Source: Candidatus Accumulibacter conexus (lineage in GTDB: Bacteria > Pseudomonadota > Gammaproteobacteria > Burkholderiales > Rhodocyclaceae). Taken from it: DNA of 37,882 bases. The notes below the pieces were generated by a model, which was given only the letters and a program-made list of their open reading frames with translations, did not search any database and had not been told where the DNA came from. Shown one piece after another: positions 5,586-15,123 of this stretch (positions are counted from its first letter, which is position 1; each line of letters starts with the position of its first letter). Where the stretch lies: the NCBI GenBank assembly GCA_017592775.1, contig JAGFNJ010000052.1, positions 1 to 37,882 of the forward strand. Reading direction: 5' to 3'. The translations under genes were made by a program, and so were the position numbers.

Positions 5586-7295
5586 ATGCACCGTTTCCTT
5601 TTCCTCGCAGCCATGCTGCTCTCCCTGCCTGCCCTGGCTGTCGTGCCGACCTTGCGCGCACCGGAGGACGTGCGTGCGTTGCTCGAGAGCCACCTCGAGA
5701 TCGGCGACGTCGCCGATCAGCCGGCCGAGGTCGCTTTCGCGCGCCGCATGCAGCGCGAGGTGGAGAAACTGCTGGCCACCGAGGGTTACTTCTCGCCGCG
5801 CGCCAGCCTGCGCCGCGACGGCGAGGAGTTGTTCCTCGAGGTCGATCCCGGAGCGCGTGCGCTGATCGGCAGCGTGCACATCGACATCAACGGAGCGGTC
5901 GACGCGGCACGGCGGCAGGAACTGGTCGACGGCTGGAAGCTGAAGGTCGGACAACCCTTCCGCCAGGCCGACTGGGACGAGGCCAAGGATTCGCTGCTCG
6001 CCGGCCTGCTGGCGGTCGACCATGCCGGTGCGCGCCTGCAGGAGACGAGCGCCGAAGTCGATCCCGAGGCGCTGCGGGTCGACCTGCTGCTGGTCGCCGA
6101 ACCGGGACCGCGCTATCGCTTCGGCGAGTTGCAGATCAGCGGCCTGCAGCGCTACCCGCCCGAGCTGGTGGCGCGCTTCAACCGCAGCGTCAAACCGGGC
6201 GACGCGTATCGCGAGGATCAGTTGCTGGCGCTGCAGGCTGCGCTGCAGAGCACGCCCTACTTCTCGTCGGTCAGCGTCGCGCTGCAGCGCAGCGATGCCG
6301 ACCGCGCGAGCGCCGCCGCGAACGACGGCTGGGTGCGTGCGCCGGTGCTGGTGCAGGTGCGCGAGCGCGCGCCGTACCAGATCACACTTGGCGCCGGTTA
6401 CAGCACCAACACCGGTGCGCGCGTCGAGGCCGGTTACCGCAGCAGCGATTTCCTCGGCCGTGCCTGGCAGTTGCAGACCGGGGTCCGCATCGAGCAGTTG
6501 CGGCAGTCCGGTTTCGCCGATGTCTTCTTTCCGCCGGACGAGCAGCAGCGGCGTGATGGCGTCGGCACCGTCATCGAGCACTCGGACATCGAGAACCTTG
6601 ATATCGAGCGTTTTGCCGTCGGCGTGATGCGCGTGCAGAAGCTGGGCAGCATCGAACAGCAGCTCGGCATCAACTGGCAGAACGAACGGCAGGCGCCGGA
6701 GGGTGCTGCGGCGACGACCAACCGCGCACTGACGGCGCAGGCCGGCTGGACCTGGCGGCATGCGGTCGATCCGCTCGACCCGGCCGAGGGGCTGTCGCTG
6801 CAGTTCCAGATCGGCGGTGGCAGCAAGCATCTCCTCTCCGACCAGAGCTTCGTCCGCACCTATCTGCGCTACAGCCAGGGCGTGCCGCTCGGAGCCCGCG
6901 ACGCGCTGCTCTTTCGCGGCGAACTCGGGGTGACCTTCGCCGAGTCGTCGCAGGGGATTCCGCAGGATTTCCTCTTTCGCACCGGTGGCAGCAACTCGGT
7001 GCGCGGCTACTCGTATCTCAGCCTCGGCGTGCCGCAGGGGTCGGCGATCGTCGGCGGCCGCTACCTGGCGACGCTGAGTGGCGAATACACGCACTGGCTC
7101 ACGCCCACTTGGGGGGCGGCCGTCTTCGTCGATGCCGGCAACGCGGTCGACGATCTGCAGGAGATGAGCCTGGCGGTCGGCTACGGGGTCGGCGCGCGCT
7201 GGCGCAGTCCGGCCGGGCCGCTCGGCATCGATGTCGCCTACGGCCAGCGTGACGGCTCGCTGCGGCTCGATTTTTCGCTGGCGATCCCGTTTTGA
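5586..7295 (+). CDS. tamA: Translocation and assembly module subunit TamA (Omp85 family)
   Basis: TamA is an outer-membrane BamA paralogue that works with TamB in delivering proteins and lipids to the outer membrane. The 569-aa product begins with a signal peptide (MHRFLFLAAMLLSLPALA). POTRA domains occupy roughly residues 25-265 (RYRFGELQISGLQRYPPELV is a typical POTRA start). The C-terminal 16-strand barrel follows, with YQITLGAGYSTNTGARVEAGY and the Omp85 signature GGSNSVRGYSYLSLG near residue 480. The last residues (LRLDFSLAIPF) end in an aromatic beta-signal. The ATG at 5586 is chosen because it begins the signal peptide; longer in-frame starts have no such sequence. tamB follows after 25 nt. 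Confidence 0.92.
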   Translation: MHRFLFLAAMLLSLPALAVVPTLRAPEDVRALLESHLEIGDVADQPAEVAFARRMQREVEKLLATEGYFSPRASLRRDGEELFLEVDPGARALIGSVHIDINGAVDAARRQELVDGWKLKVGQPFRQADWDEAKDSLLAGLLAVDHAGARLQETSAEVDPEALRVDLLLVAEPGPRYRFGELQISGLQRYPPELVARFNRSVKPGDAYREDQLLALQAALQSTPYFSSVSVALQRSDADRASAAANDGWVRAPVLVQVRERAPYQITLGAGYSTNTGARVEAGYRSSDFLGRAWQLQTGVRIEQLRQSGFADVFFPPDEQQRRDGVGTVIEHSDIENLDIERFAVGVMRVQKLGSIEQQLGINWQNERQAPEGAAATTNRALTAQAGWTWRHAVDPLDPAEGLSLQFQIGGGSKHLLSDQSFVRTYLRYSQGVPLGARDALLFRGELGVTFAESSQGIPQDFLFRTGGSNSVRGYSYLSLGVPQGSAIVGGRYLATLSGEYTHWLTPTWGAAVFVDAGNAVDDLQEMSLAVGYGVGARWRSPAGPLGIDVAYGQRDGSLRLDFSLAIPF

Positions 7296-7320
7296 ACGGC
7301 CGCAGCGAGGAGAGGCGACG

Positions 7321-10300
7321 ATGAACCGGGAGAGCAGCCTGCCGCCGCCCGCCACAGCGCCCGCGACCGACGCACCCCCGCCGCGCCGGCGGCGGCGCTG
7401 GCTGGCGCTGCTGGCCGTGTCGCTGATCGTGCTGACGGGTGGCGGCGCCGCGCTGCTGGGCAGCGAGAGCGGGCTGCGCCTGGCCTGCCTTCTGCTCGAG
7501 CGGCTCGCTGCCGGGCAGCTCGTCATCGCCGCGCCCAGCGGCACCCTGGCTTCGTCGTTCTCGTTGCCGTCGCTGCATTGGCGCAGCGCGACGCTCGATG
7601 TCCAGGTGCAGGAACTGCAGGTTGACTGGCGCCCGCTCGAGTTGCTGCGCGGTCGTCTGGCGGTCGGCCGCATCGCCGCCGACCGGCTGCGCGTCTCGCA
7701 GCTGGCGAACGACGACCCGGTCGTCCTGCCGGAGAGCCTCGATCTGCCGCTGGCGGTGGCCATCGAGCGACTCGAGATCGCCGTCATCGAGGTTGGCGAC
7801 CATGCCCATCCCGCCGGGACGGCGGCAACGATCGCCGAGTCGCTGGCGGCCGAGCTGGCGAGCGACGGTGCGCTGCATCGTCTGCTCGACCTGCATGCCC
7901 GGGTCGGCGGACTGGCAGTGAGCGGCGATGCTTCGCTGGCGGCGGCGAAACCGTTCGCACTCGTCGCCCGCGCCGCCATCGAAGGTGAAGCGGGCGGCCG
8001 CGCCCTCGCTTTCGACCTCGCCGCCGAGGGCCGGCTGGAGGAGTTTGCCGTGCACGGGGGCGCGCGACCGCTGGCAGCGGCGCCCGCCGACGGCTTCGTC
8101 GGCGAGGTCGATGCCCGCATCCTGCCCTTCGCGCCGCAGGTGCTCGGCGAGGCGGTGGCGCGGCTGTCCGGCGTCGATCCGGCGGCGTGGGTGGTCGGCG
8201 CGCCGCGTGCCGATCTCGAGCTGCGCCTCGAACTGCGGCCGCTGGGCGACTCGCCGACCGCTCTGAGCGGCCGCCTGCAGGCGGTGAACCATCGCCCGGG
8301 GACGATCGATCGCCAGTTGCTGCCGGTCGAGTCGCTGACCGCCGGCCTGGCACTGGCTGCCGACACACTGGAAATCGGCGACATCGATCTGCGCCTCGCC
8401 GGCGGCGGCCGCCTGCGCGGCAGCGGCGCGCTGCGTGCGTCGGAGCTCTCGCTGCGGCTCGCCGCCAGCGCGGTCGATGCCGGCGCGCTCTACGCCGGCC
8501 TGCAGCGAACGCGCCTCGCCGGCCCGTTGCGCGCCACGCTCGGGCTGCACCGGCAGGTGGTCGAGGGCGAGCTGCGCGATCCGCGCTTCGTACTCGAGAC
8601 CAGCCTGGCGATCGACCCCGAGCAGGTGGCCGTCGATCGACTGCGCCTCGCCAGCGGCGACGCAGACCTCGTTGCCAGTGGCAAGGTGGCGCTCACCGGC
8701 AATGGTCGCTTCGAACTCAAGGGGCAGCTCAGGGACTTCGATCCCCACCGCTTCGTCGCCAGCCTGCCGGCTGCCCGTCTCAATGCCGAAGTCTCTGCCA
8801 ACGGCAGCAGCAGGCCGCAGCTCAGCCTCGGGCTTGCCTTCCAGTTGCGCAACAGTCGCCTGGCCGGCGAGGTGCTGGCCGGCGGCGGCGCGATCGACCT
8901 GGCGCCGGACCACCTGCGCCGGGTCGATGTCGAACTGAGCGCCGGCGGCAACCGGCTGCTGGCGAAGGGCGCTTTCGGGGCGCCGGGCGAGCGGCTGCAG
9001 TTGAGCATCGCGGCGCCGCGGCTCGATCCGCTGGGTCCGACCGGCGACCTGGCGGGCGAGATCGTCGTCGGCGGCAGCTTTCGCGCGCCGGAAGTCTCCG
9101 CGACGCTGCAGTCGACGCGCCTGGCGCTGCGTGGCTTTGGCCAGTTGCGCGGACTCGATCTCGCTGGCCGCCTCGCCGGCGGCGACCAGGGCGCCGTCAG
9201 CGCGAAGCTGCGACTGGCCGCTATCGACCTCGCCGGCGGCGACACCGTCGTCACCGCGCTGCAGCTCGACGCCGACGGTGTGCGCAGTCGGCACCAGTTG
9301 CGCGCAGCTTTCGAGCTTGCCGGCCGGCGCACCGTCGAGCTGCTGCTCGCCGGCGGCTTCAAGCCACAGAGCCCGGCACCGGTATGGGTCGGCACGCTGC
9401 AGGAGGCCAGCTTGTCGCAGGCGGCCGGCCGGCAGCCGCCCTTCGTCCGTCTTGGCGCGGCGATGCCGTTGCAGCTCGCGGCGGGCCGCGTCGCTGCCGG
9501 GCCGGCCGAGTTCGTCGGCGCCGACTGGTCGGCGCGGCTGCAGCGCGCGAGCTACGACGCTGGCGCCTGGCAGACCGCCGGCAGCCTGCGGGCCTTGCCG
9601 GTGGCGGCGACGCTGGCCGAGTTCCCGGAGGTGTTTGCCGCCGTGGCGGCGGTGGTCAAGGGCAACGGCGAGCCGCTGCGCATCAACGGCGAGTGGGATC
9701 TCGGCAACGCCGGTCGCGCGCTGACTGCGCCGGCGGCGGGCAGGCGCTTGCCGAGCGGCAGCCTGCGACTGTGGCGCGACCGCGGCGACCTCTCGGTCGG
9801 CACCCTGCCGCTCGGCCTCGAGGAGGGCAGCCTCAGTCTGCTGGCGGCTGACGGCAAGCTCGACGGGCGCCTGCAACTGCGCGGCAAACGGCTCGGCGAG
9901 GTGAGCGGCGAACTCAGCGCGACGAGTTCCGCCGATACGCTGATCAACCGGCTGGCACCCTGGCGCGGACGTCTGCGGCTGAACATGCCGGATTTGGCGT
10001 GGGCGGGCCCGCTGCTCGGTGCCGGCTGGCAGCTCGGCGGCCAGTTGGCGGGCGAGGCGCGGCTCGACGGCAGCCCGGCACAGCCGCGCGTCAGCGGTGA
10101 CTGGCGCGGCGACGGCCTGGCGGTGCGGGCGCTCGACCAGGGCATGCGTCTCGAGCGCGGCAAGCTGTTGCTCGAGCTGGCGGTCGGCGCCGATGGCGCG
10201 CAGCGGTTGCTGCTCCGGGAACTGGCTTTCGACAGCGAGCTGCAGCCGCTGCCGCGCGTGCTGGCCGTCGCGCCGGGGACCGACGTCGCGGCCCTGACCG

Positions 10301-11364
10301 GCCGGCCGGGACGGCTCGAGGCCAGCGGCGAACTGCGCTTCGGCAGCAACGACGGTGTTCTCAGCGTGCGCGCCGAGCGCCTCGGCGTGACGCAGCGCGC
10401 CGACCAGTGGACCCTGCTGTCGGGTAGCGCCGAGCTGAAGCTGGCGGCCGGCGTCCTCGACATCGCCGGCAAGCTCCGCTTCGACGCCGGTTACTGGCAA
10501 CTGGCGAAGACCGGCACGCCGCAGCTCTCCGACGACGTCGTCATCCGGCGCAGCGGTGCCGCGGCGAAGAAGGACCCGGCGGCGATCCGGCTGCTGTCGG
10601 TCGACGTCGAGGCCGACCTCGGGCGCAACTTCCATTTCCGTGGTGCCGGCGTCGAGAGCCGGCTGGTCGGCGCCGTGCGGCTGCGCTCGGATGGAACCGG
10701 GATGCCGCAGGCGACCGGGTCGATCCGTACCCGCGACGGGCTTTTCGACGCTTATGGGCAGAAGCTCGAGATCGAGCGCGGCATCCTCAACTTCCACGGC
10801 CTGATCGACAACCCCGGTCTCAACATCCGCGCGGTGCGGGCCAACCTGCCGGTCGAGGCCGGCGTCGAGGTGACCGGCACCGCCAGGCGACCGATCGTCC
10901 GCCTGGTTTCCGACCCGGAGGTGCCGGACGCCGAGAAGCTTTCCTGGCTGGTCCTCGGCCATGGTCCGGACCAACAGGGCGGCAAGGATTCCTCGGTCCT
11001 GCTGGCGGCGGCGCAGACCATCCTCGGTGGCCAGGATGGCGGACCGTTGAAGGCGGTGCAGCGCGAACTGGGAATCGACGAGTTCGGCATCAGTGCGGGG
11101 ACGCTGAGTGGCTCCGGGCGTCCGCTGAGCAGCCGCATCGCCAGCAACTCCGGCTTCAGCGCCAGCGACACGACCACCGACCAGATCGTCAGCATCGGCA
11201 AGCGGTTGTCGTCGACGATGGTGATCAGCTACGACCAGTCGTTGAGCAATGCTGGCAGCGTCGTCAAGCTGACTGTCAACCTCGGGAAGAACCTGTCGCT
11301 GGTCGGCCGTGCCGGCACCGACAACGGCCTCGACCTGCTCTGGAACTATCGCTTCGGGCGTTAG
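7321..11364 (+). CDS. tamB: Translocation and assembly module subunit TamB
   Basis: This 1347-aa AsmA-like bridge protein is anchored in the inner membrane and spans the periplasm to TamA. A proline/arginine-rich cytoplasmic start (PPPRRRRR) precedes one transmembrane helix (about residues 27-48). A long run of beta-helical repeats follows (many L-x-L-x-G-x-L stretches). The conserved TamB domain (DUF490) is at the end: IRTRDGLFDAYGQKLEIERG, LNFHGLIDNPGLNIRA, then SDPEVPDAEKLSWLVLGHGP and ending GLDLLWNYRFGR. The length is usual for the family. AGGAGAGG sits just upstream of the ATG. It is cotranscribed with tamA. Confidence 0.92.
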   Translation: MNRESSLPPPATAPATDAPPPRRRRRWLALLAVSLIVLTGGGAALLGSESGLRLACLLLERLAAGQLVIAAPSGTLASSFSLPSLHWRSATLDVQVQELQVDWRPLELLRGRLAVGRIAADRLRVSQLANDDPVVLPESLDLPLAVAIERLEIAVIEVGDHAHPAGTAATIAESLAAELASDGALHRLLDLHARVGGLAVSGDASLAAAKPFALVARAAIEGEAGGRALAFDLAAEGRLEEFAVHGGARPLAAAPADGFVGEVDARILPFAPQVLGEAVARLSGVDPAAWVVGAPRADLELRLELRPLGDSPTALSGRLQAVNHRPGTIDRQLLPVESLTAGLALAADTLEIGDIDLRLAGGGRLRGSGALRASELSLRLAASAVDAGALYAGLQRTRLAGPLRATLGLHRQVVEGELRDPRFVLETSLAIDPEQVAVDRLRLASGDADLVASGKVALTGNGRFELKGQLRDFDPHRFVASLPAARLNAEVSANGSSRPQLSLGLAFQLRNSRLAGEVLAGGGAIDLAPDHLRRVDVELSAGGNRLLAKGAFGAPGERLQLSIAAPRLDPLGPTGDLAGEIVVGGSFRAPEVSATLQSTRLALRGFGQLRGLDLAGRLAGGDQGAVSAKLRLAAIDLAGGDTVVTALQLDADGVRSRHQLRAAFELAGRRTVELLLAGGFKPQSPAPVWVGTLQEASLSQAAGRQPPFVRLGAAMPLQLAAGRVAAGPAEFVGADWSARLQRASYDAGAWQTAGSLRALPVAATLAEFPEVFAAVAAVVKGNGEPLRINGEWDLGNAGRALTAPAAGRRLPSGSLRLWRDRGDLSVGTLPLGLEEGSLSLLAADGKLDGRLQLRGKRLGEVSGELSATSSADTLINRLAPWRGRLRLNMPDLAWAGPLLGAGWQLGGQLAGEARLDGSPAQPRVSGDWRGDGLAVRALDQGMRLERGKLLLELAVGADGAQRLLLRELAFDSELQPLPRVLAVAPGTDVAALTGRPGRLEASGELRFGSNDGVLSVRAERLGVTQRADQWTLLSGSAELKLAAGVLDIAGKLRFDAGYWQLAKTGTPQLSDDVVIRRSGAAAKKDPAAIRLLSVDVEADLGRNFHFRGAGVESRLVGAVRLRSDGTGMPQATGSIRTRDGLFDAYGQKLEIERGILNFHGLIDNPGLNIRAVRANLPVEAGVEVTGTARRPIVRLVSDPEVPDAEKLSWLVLGHGPDQQGGKDSSVLLAAAQTILGGQDGGPLKAVQRELGIDEFGISAGTLSGSGRPLSSRIASNSGFSASDTTTDQIVSIGKRLSSTMVISYDQSLSNAGSVVKLTVNLGKNLSLVGRAGTDNGLDLLWNYRFGR

Positions 11365-11605
11365 CCGCCGCCATCTCCCGCTGGCCTCGCGGCGCCGCCG
11401 GCGGTCGGCGATTGCCGCCCAAGCGGGAGGGGGCACGCCTCGGTGCCAGCAGCGGCCAGTCGGGAGAGCAACCGTCAAGCGGGGGGCGGGCGCTCGCCGA
11501 GGTGTCGGAAATCTTTACACGCGTCGTTTGCCGGCTCGTGTCATGCAGGTGGCAATGCGGCCGAGTGGACTGATAAGTCGACCAAAAATCCTGCTGCCCT
11601 GTTGA
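11365..11605. other. Intergenic region behind tamB, with a long-range hairpin
   Basis: No gene is seen between tamB and the next promoter. CTCCCGCT at 11375-11382 pairs perfectly with AGCGGGAG at 11422-11429, enclosing a GC-rich segment with smaller inverted repeats. There is no T-run, so this is at best a weak or Rho-assisted termination structure for tamAB. Confidence 0.35.
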
Positions 11606-11621
11606 TGGTACAAAACTTGCT
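11606..11621 (+). promoter_or_regulatory. Sigma-54 (-24/-12) promoter
   Basis: TGGTACAAAACTTGCT matches the RpoN consensus TGGCACN5TTGCW closely. GG at 11607-11608 and GC at 11619-11620 are exactly 10 nt apart, as required. It lies 100 nt upstream of the VPLPA-tailed gene and in the same direction. PEP-CTERM/exosortase gene sets in Proteobacteria are known to be controlled by RpoN with the PrsK/PrsR two-component pair, which makes a real promoter likely. Confidence 0.75.
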
Positions 11622-11720
11622 CAGTGCGCCGGCTGGTTCGCTCAGAGGGTCGGTACGATTGGCGTGCTCGACCTTGGGGGAACGAACCTGTTGCCAACAA
11701 TCACGAGAAGAGGGTTTTCA

Positions 11721-12392
11721 ATGAGCAGGAATTCTTGGGTGGCTGTTGCTCGCGCGGCAGCGGCAGCGACACTGCTGTGGTCTCCGGCCGCCAGCGCGGT
11801 GCTGGTCATCGACTCCGGCGTCGATACGGTCAGCAAGCGCTACTCGATCACTTCGGGCAGCAGCGTGAGCTATCAGGCTGGGTTCTTTGGTGGCGGTGAC
11901 GTGGGGCCACTGCCGATTTCCGGTCAGTTCGACGCGGTGTTTTCGCGCCACTGGTGGGCGTACTACCAGGACTTCGATCCGCAGGGACTCCAGGGGACCT
12001 TTCTTGCAGAGTCCGATTGGGTCCAGTTCAAGAACCCTGACCTCGTGCTGGACAGTTCGCTGGGCGGTTTCGTCTTCCCCCGCTACCTCCTGCGGCGGAC
12101 CGGCGACCAATTGTCTGGCGACGAGCATCCGTGCAACTCCCCCTTTGGGCCGGACACTTTTTGCAGCGCTTCCGTGAACGGACCGCTTTCATCATTGGCG
12201 GGGCAGATCGCTCCCGATGGCCGGCTGACATTCGGCGGGTTCCAGCCAACGGGTTTCTTCTTCTTCGAGGGATTCAGTTACCAGGTGAACGCCGCGGAGG
12301 TGAACGCCGCGGCAGTTCCGTTGCCGGCCAGTCTCTGGCTCTTCGCGGCTGGACTCGGTCTACTGTGGAGGGAAACCCGGCGGCGTTCCTGA
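11721..12392 (+). CDS. Exported protein with VPLPA/PEP-CTERM-type sorting tail
   Basis: This 223-aa protein has a signal peptide (MSRNSWVAVARAAAAATLLW, then SPAASA) and a body of unknown family with two cysteines (HPCNSPFGPDTFC). Its C-terminus, VPLPASLWLFAAGLGLL followed by WRETRRRS, is the tripartite exosortase signal in the VPLPA variant. It is expected to be exported, processed and surface-linked, possibly with exopolysaccharide. The ATG at 11721 follows an AGAAGAGGG ribosome binding site. It is transcribed from the sigma-54 promoter at 11606-11621 and converges on sua5, with only 8 nt between the two stops. The function of the body is unknown. Confidence 0.8.
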   Translation: MSRNSWVAVARAAAAATLLWSPAASAVLVIDSGVDTVSKRYSITSGSSVSYQAGFFGGGDVGPLPISGQFDAVFSRHWWAYYQDFDPQGLQGTFLAESDWVQFKNPDLVLDSSLGGFVFPRYLLRRTGDQLSGDEHPCNSPFGPDTFCSASVNGPLSSLAGQIAPDGRLTFGGFQPTGFFFFEGFSYQVNAAEVNAAAVPLPASLWLFAAGLGLLWRETRRRS

Positions 12393-12400
12393 TGCGGTTT

Positions 12401-13450
12401 TCAGGCTGCCGGCAGGCATTTCCCGACTCCGCCGGCACCGCAGGCGGCGCGTCGCAGGCGGTCGGCGATCGCCGACCAGGCGGCGGTCGCTGGCACTTCC
12501 TCGACGACGATCAGCTCGGCACTCGACTGGTCGAGCTCGCGCAGTGCGGCGTAGAGCTCGCGCGCGTAGCGCGTCGGGTCGGCCGGCAACTGGCGAACCA
12601 GCAGCGCCGCCGTTTCGGCCGCCATCCGGCTGTGGCAGAGGACGGCGCAGCGCCGGCCAGTCGCCGGCGCGCTAGCGAGGCGGGCGATGTCGGTCGCTGG
12701 CAGCAGCCGCATCGGCGTCGCCGGCGCGTAGTGTGCCGCCAGCGCTCCGGGCACGCGCGGCACGGCGTCGGCGCGCGCGTCTTGCGGCTGGCTGCCGACC
12801 GCGGGCAGCCGGCCGATGACGGTGGCGATCTGCTCCGGCGTGATCGCTCCCGGACGCAGGACGCGCGGCGCTTCGCCGGCGCCGCGGCTGAGGTCGAGGA
12901 TCGTCGACTCGATGCCGACCGCACAGCGGCCGCCGTCGAGGATCAGTCGCACCGACTCGCCGAGTTCGGCGCGCACGTGCGCCGCCTCGGTCGGGCTGAT
13001 GCGCCCGAAGCGGTTGGCCGACGGTGCGGCGACACCGCAGAGGCCGCCAAGGCCGCCGCCGGCTTCGGCAAACGCCCGCAGCAGCGTGAGCGCGAGCGGG
13101 TGCGCCGGCACCCGCAGACCGATCGTCTCCTGGCCGCCGGTGACGACGCTGGGTATGCCGCGGGCGCGCCTGAGGATCAGCGTCAGCGGCCCGGGCCAGA
13201 AGGCTTCGGTCAGCTCCCAGGCCTGCCGCGGGATGTCGCTCGCCCAGTGGTCGAGGTAGCCGTCGGCCGGTAGATGGACGATCAGCGGGTGGTCGGCGGG
13301 GCGCCCCTTGGCAGCGAAGATGCGGCCGACGGCGGCCGGGTTGGCGGCATCGGCACCGAGGCCGTAGACCGTCTCGGTCGGGAAGGCGACGAGTTCGCCG
13401 GCCTGCAGCAGCGCGACGGCGTGGTCGATGACGGCGGCTTCAGGCAGCAT
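12401..13450 (-). CDS. L-threonylcarbamoyladenylate synthase, Sua5 type
   Basis: This enzyme makes threonylcarbamoyl-AMP from threonine, bicarbonate and ATP for the t6A37 modification of ANN-decoding tRNAs. The 349-aa product has the YrdC fold (GELVAFPTETVYGLGADA, KGRPADHPL, WPGPLTLIL, GLRVPAHPLA, APSANRFGRISPT) and the extra C-terminal Sua5 domain (VPRVPGALAAHYAPATPMRL onward). That makes it the two-domain form, unlike short TsaC. The start at 13450 is chosen because it overlaps the purK stop by 11 nt and places the fold normally; the longer frame to 13498 lies inside purK. It is the last gene of the leftward purine/folate run. Confidence 0.9.
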   Translation of the reverse strand: MLPEAAVIDHAVALLQAGELVAFPTETVYGLGADAANPAAVGRIFAAKGRPADHPLIVHLPADGYLDHWASDIPRQAWELTEAFWPGPLTLILRRARGIPSVVTGGQETIGLRVPAHPLALTLLRAFAEAGGGLGGLCGVAAPSANRFGRISPTEAAHVRAELGESVRLILDGGRCAVGIESTILDLSRGAGEAPRVLRPGAITPEQIATVIGRLPAVGSQPQDARADAVPRVPGALAAHYAPATPMRLLPATDIARLASAPATGRRCAVLCHSRMAAETAALLVRQLPADPTRYARELYAALRELDQSSAELIVVEEVPATAAWSAIADRLRRAACGAGGVGKCLPAA

Positions 13451-14597
13451 CGCCGATGCCGATCGCTGCCCGCGCCGCCATGGCGATGCTGCGGGCACTT
13501 TCCGCCTCGCCTGCCAGCACGGTGAAGTGGCCCATCTTGCGCCCGGGCCGGGCGTGGTGCTTGCCGTAGAGATGCAGCTTGAGGCCCGGGCAGGCGTACA
13601 GCGGCGACCAGTCGGGCTCGCGGTAGTGCTGGCCGGCGACGCCGTTTTCGTACCACAGGTCGCCGAGCAGGTTGACCATCGCCGCCGCCGAATGCGGGCG
13701 CGGGTCGCCGAGCGGCAGGCCGCAGAGTGCGCGCACCTGCTGCTCGAACTGGCTGGTGATGCAGGCGTCGAGCGTGTAGTGACCGCTGTTGTGTGGCCGC
13801 GGCGCCATCTCGTTGATCAGCAGTTCGCCGCCGACGACGAAGAACTCGACCGCCAGCGTGCCGACGTAGCCCAGACGTTCGGCGATCGTCGCCGCCAGCC
13901 CGGCGGCGCGTGCGTGCAGGGCAGCGGCGGCGCGTGCCGGCACCAGCGAGACGTCGAGAATGCCGTGGCGGTGGCTGTTCTCGGCGGTCGGGAAGCTCTG
14001 CACCAGACCGGCCTCGTCGCGCGCCAGAACCACCGACACCTCGCAGTCGAGCGACAACCTTTCTTCCAGCACACAGCTTTCGCCGTGGAAACGCTGGAAG
14101 GCGGCGATCGCCTGCTGGCGGTCGGCGACGACCGCCTGCCCCTTGCCGTCATAGCCGAAGCGGGCGACCTTGAGGATTCCCGGGAACAGTTCGTCGCCCG
14201 CCTGCCGCAGTTGCTGCTCGTTGTGCACCGTCACGAAGCGCGCGTGCGGCAGGCCGTTGTCGCGCAGGAAGTCCTTCTCCGCGCTGCGGTTCTGGCAGAC
14301 GCTGACCGCTGCCGCCGAAGGCCGGACGACGACGAACTTGTCGAGGTAGTCGAGCGTGCCTGCGGGGACGTTCTCGAACTCGGTGCTGACGGCGGCGCAG
14401 CCCTGCGCCAGCTCGTCGAGCGCCGCATAGTCGTCGTAGGCGGTGCACAGGTGGCGATCGGCGAGCAGTGCCGCCGGGCTGTGCGGGTCGGGGTCGAGAA
14501 CCCAGGCGCGGTAGCCCATTTCGTGTGCCGCCGCGACGAAGAAGCGGCCGAGCTGGCCGCCACCGAGCATGCCGAGCGTTGCGGGCGGAAGGATCAT
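13440..14597 (-). CDS. purK: N5-carboxyaminoimidazole ribonucleotide synthase
   Basis: PurK carboxylates AIR to N5-CAIR using ATP and bicarbonate in de novo purine synthesis; PurE then converts N5-CAIR to CAIR. The 385-aa ATP-grasp protein starts with the nucleotide-binding MILPPATLGMLGGGQLGRFF. It has the ATP-grasp core (ILKVARFGYDGKGQAVV) and the late metal-binding block (FVVGGELLINEMAPRPHNSG). The length is normal. It lies 28 nt behind purE and overlaps the start of sua5, so cotranscription and translational coupling are likely. Confidence 0.95.
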   Translation of the reverse strand: MILPPATLGMLGGGQLGRFFVAAAHEMGYRAWVLDPDPHSPAALLADRHLCTAYDDYAALDELAQGCAAVSTEFENVPAGTLDYLDKFVVVRPSAAAVSVCQNRSAEKDFLRDNGLPHARFVTVHNEQQLRQAGDELFPGILKVARFGYDGKGQAVVADRQQAIAAFQRFHGESCVLEERLSLDCEVSVVLARDEAGLVQSFPTAENSHRHGILDVSLVPARAAAALHARAAGLAATIAERLGYVGTLAVEFFVVGGELLINEMAPRPHNSGHYTLDACITSQFEQQVRALCGLPLGDPRPHSAAAMVNLLGDLWYENGVAGQHYREPDWSPLYACPGLKLHLYGKHHARPGRKMGHFTVLAGEAESARSIAMAARAAIGIGDAA

Positions 14598-14625
14598 CGT
14601 CGGGGAAGCGGACCGCAGTGGCGGT

Positions 14626-15123
14626 TCATACCTCTGGCAGCTTCATCGCCATCACCTTGTCGGCCTGGGCGCGGCGGAAGTCGGCGAGACGCTGCGCCAG
14701 CGCGGCGTCACCGGTGGCCAGCATGGCGACGGCGAACAGTGCGGCGTTGGCGGCGCCGGCCTCGCCGATGGCGAAGGTGGCGACCGGAATGCCCTTCGGC
14801 ATCTGCACGATCGACAGCAGCGAATCCTGTCCCGACAGTGCCTTCGACTGCACCGGCACACCGAGCACGGGAACGATCGTCTTCGCTGCCAGCATTCCGG
14901 GCAGGTGGGCGGCACCGCCGGCGCCGGCGATGATCGCCCGCAGGCCGCGTCCTGCCGCCGCAGCGGCGTACTCGAAGAGCAGGTCGGGCGTGCGGTGCGC
15001 CGAAACGACGCGCGCCTCGAAAGGCACGGCGAATTCCTTGAGCAGCACGGCGGCCGCCTGCATCGTCGGCCAGTCGGAATCGGAGCCCATGACGACGCCG
15101 ACGAGGGGCTCGCGGCCGGGCAT
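14626..15123 (-). CDS. purE: N5-carboxyaminoimidazole ribonucleotide mutase
   Basis: This 165-aa class I PurE moves the carboxylate of N5-CAIR to C4 of the ring. Diagnostic motifs are [14 protein letters not shown] (phosphate binding), [11 protein letters not shown] with the catalytic histidine, [16 protein letters not shown], and [20 protein letters not shown] then [12 protein letters not shown]. The ATG at 15123 shares one base with the folD stop (TGATG), so the two are coupled. The longer open frame upstream is folD read in another frame. Confidence 0.95.
   Translation of the reverse strand: MPGREPLVGVVMGSDSDWPTMQAAAVLLKEFAVPFEARVVSAHRTPDLLFEYAAAAAGRGLRAIIAGAGGAAHLPGMLAAKTIVPVLGVPVQSKALSGQDSLLSIVQMPKGIPVATFAIGEAGAANAALFAVAMLATGDAALAQRLADFRRAQADKVMAMKLPEV

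Noticed and set aside
5529-11478. Very long minus-strand open frames (951 and 1459 codons) opposite tamA and tamB
   Set aside because: They are shadows of GC-rich coding sequence. The plus-strand frames show clear family motifs and the minus ones do not.
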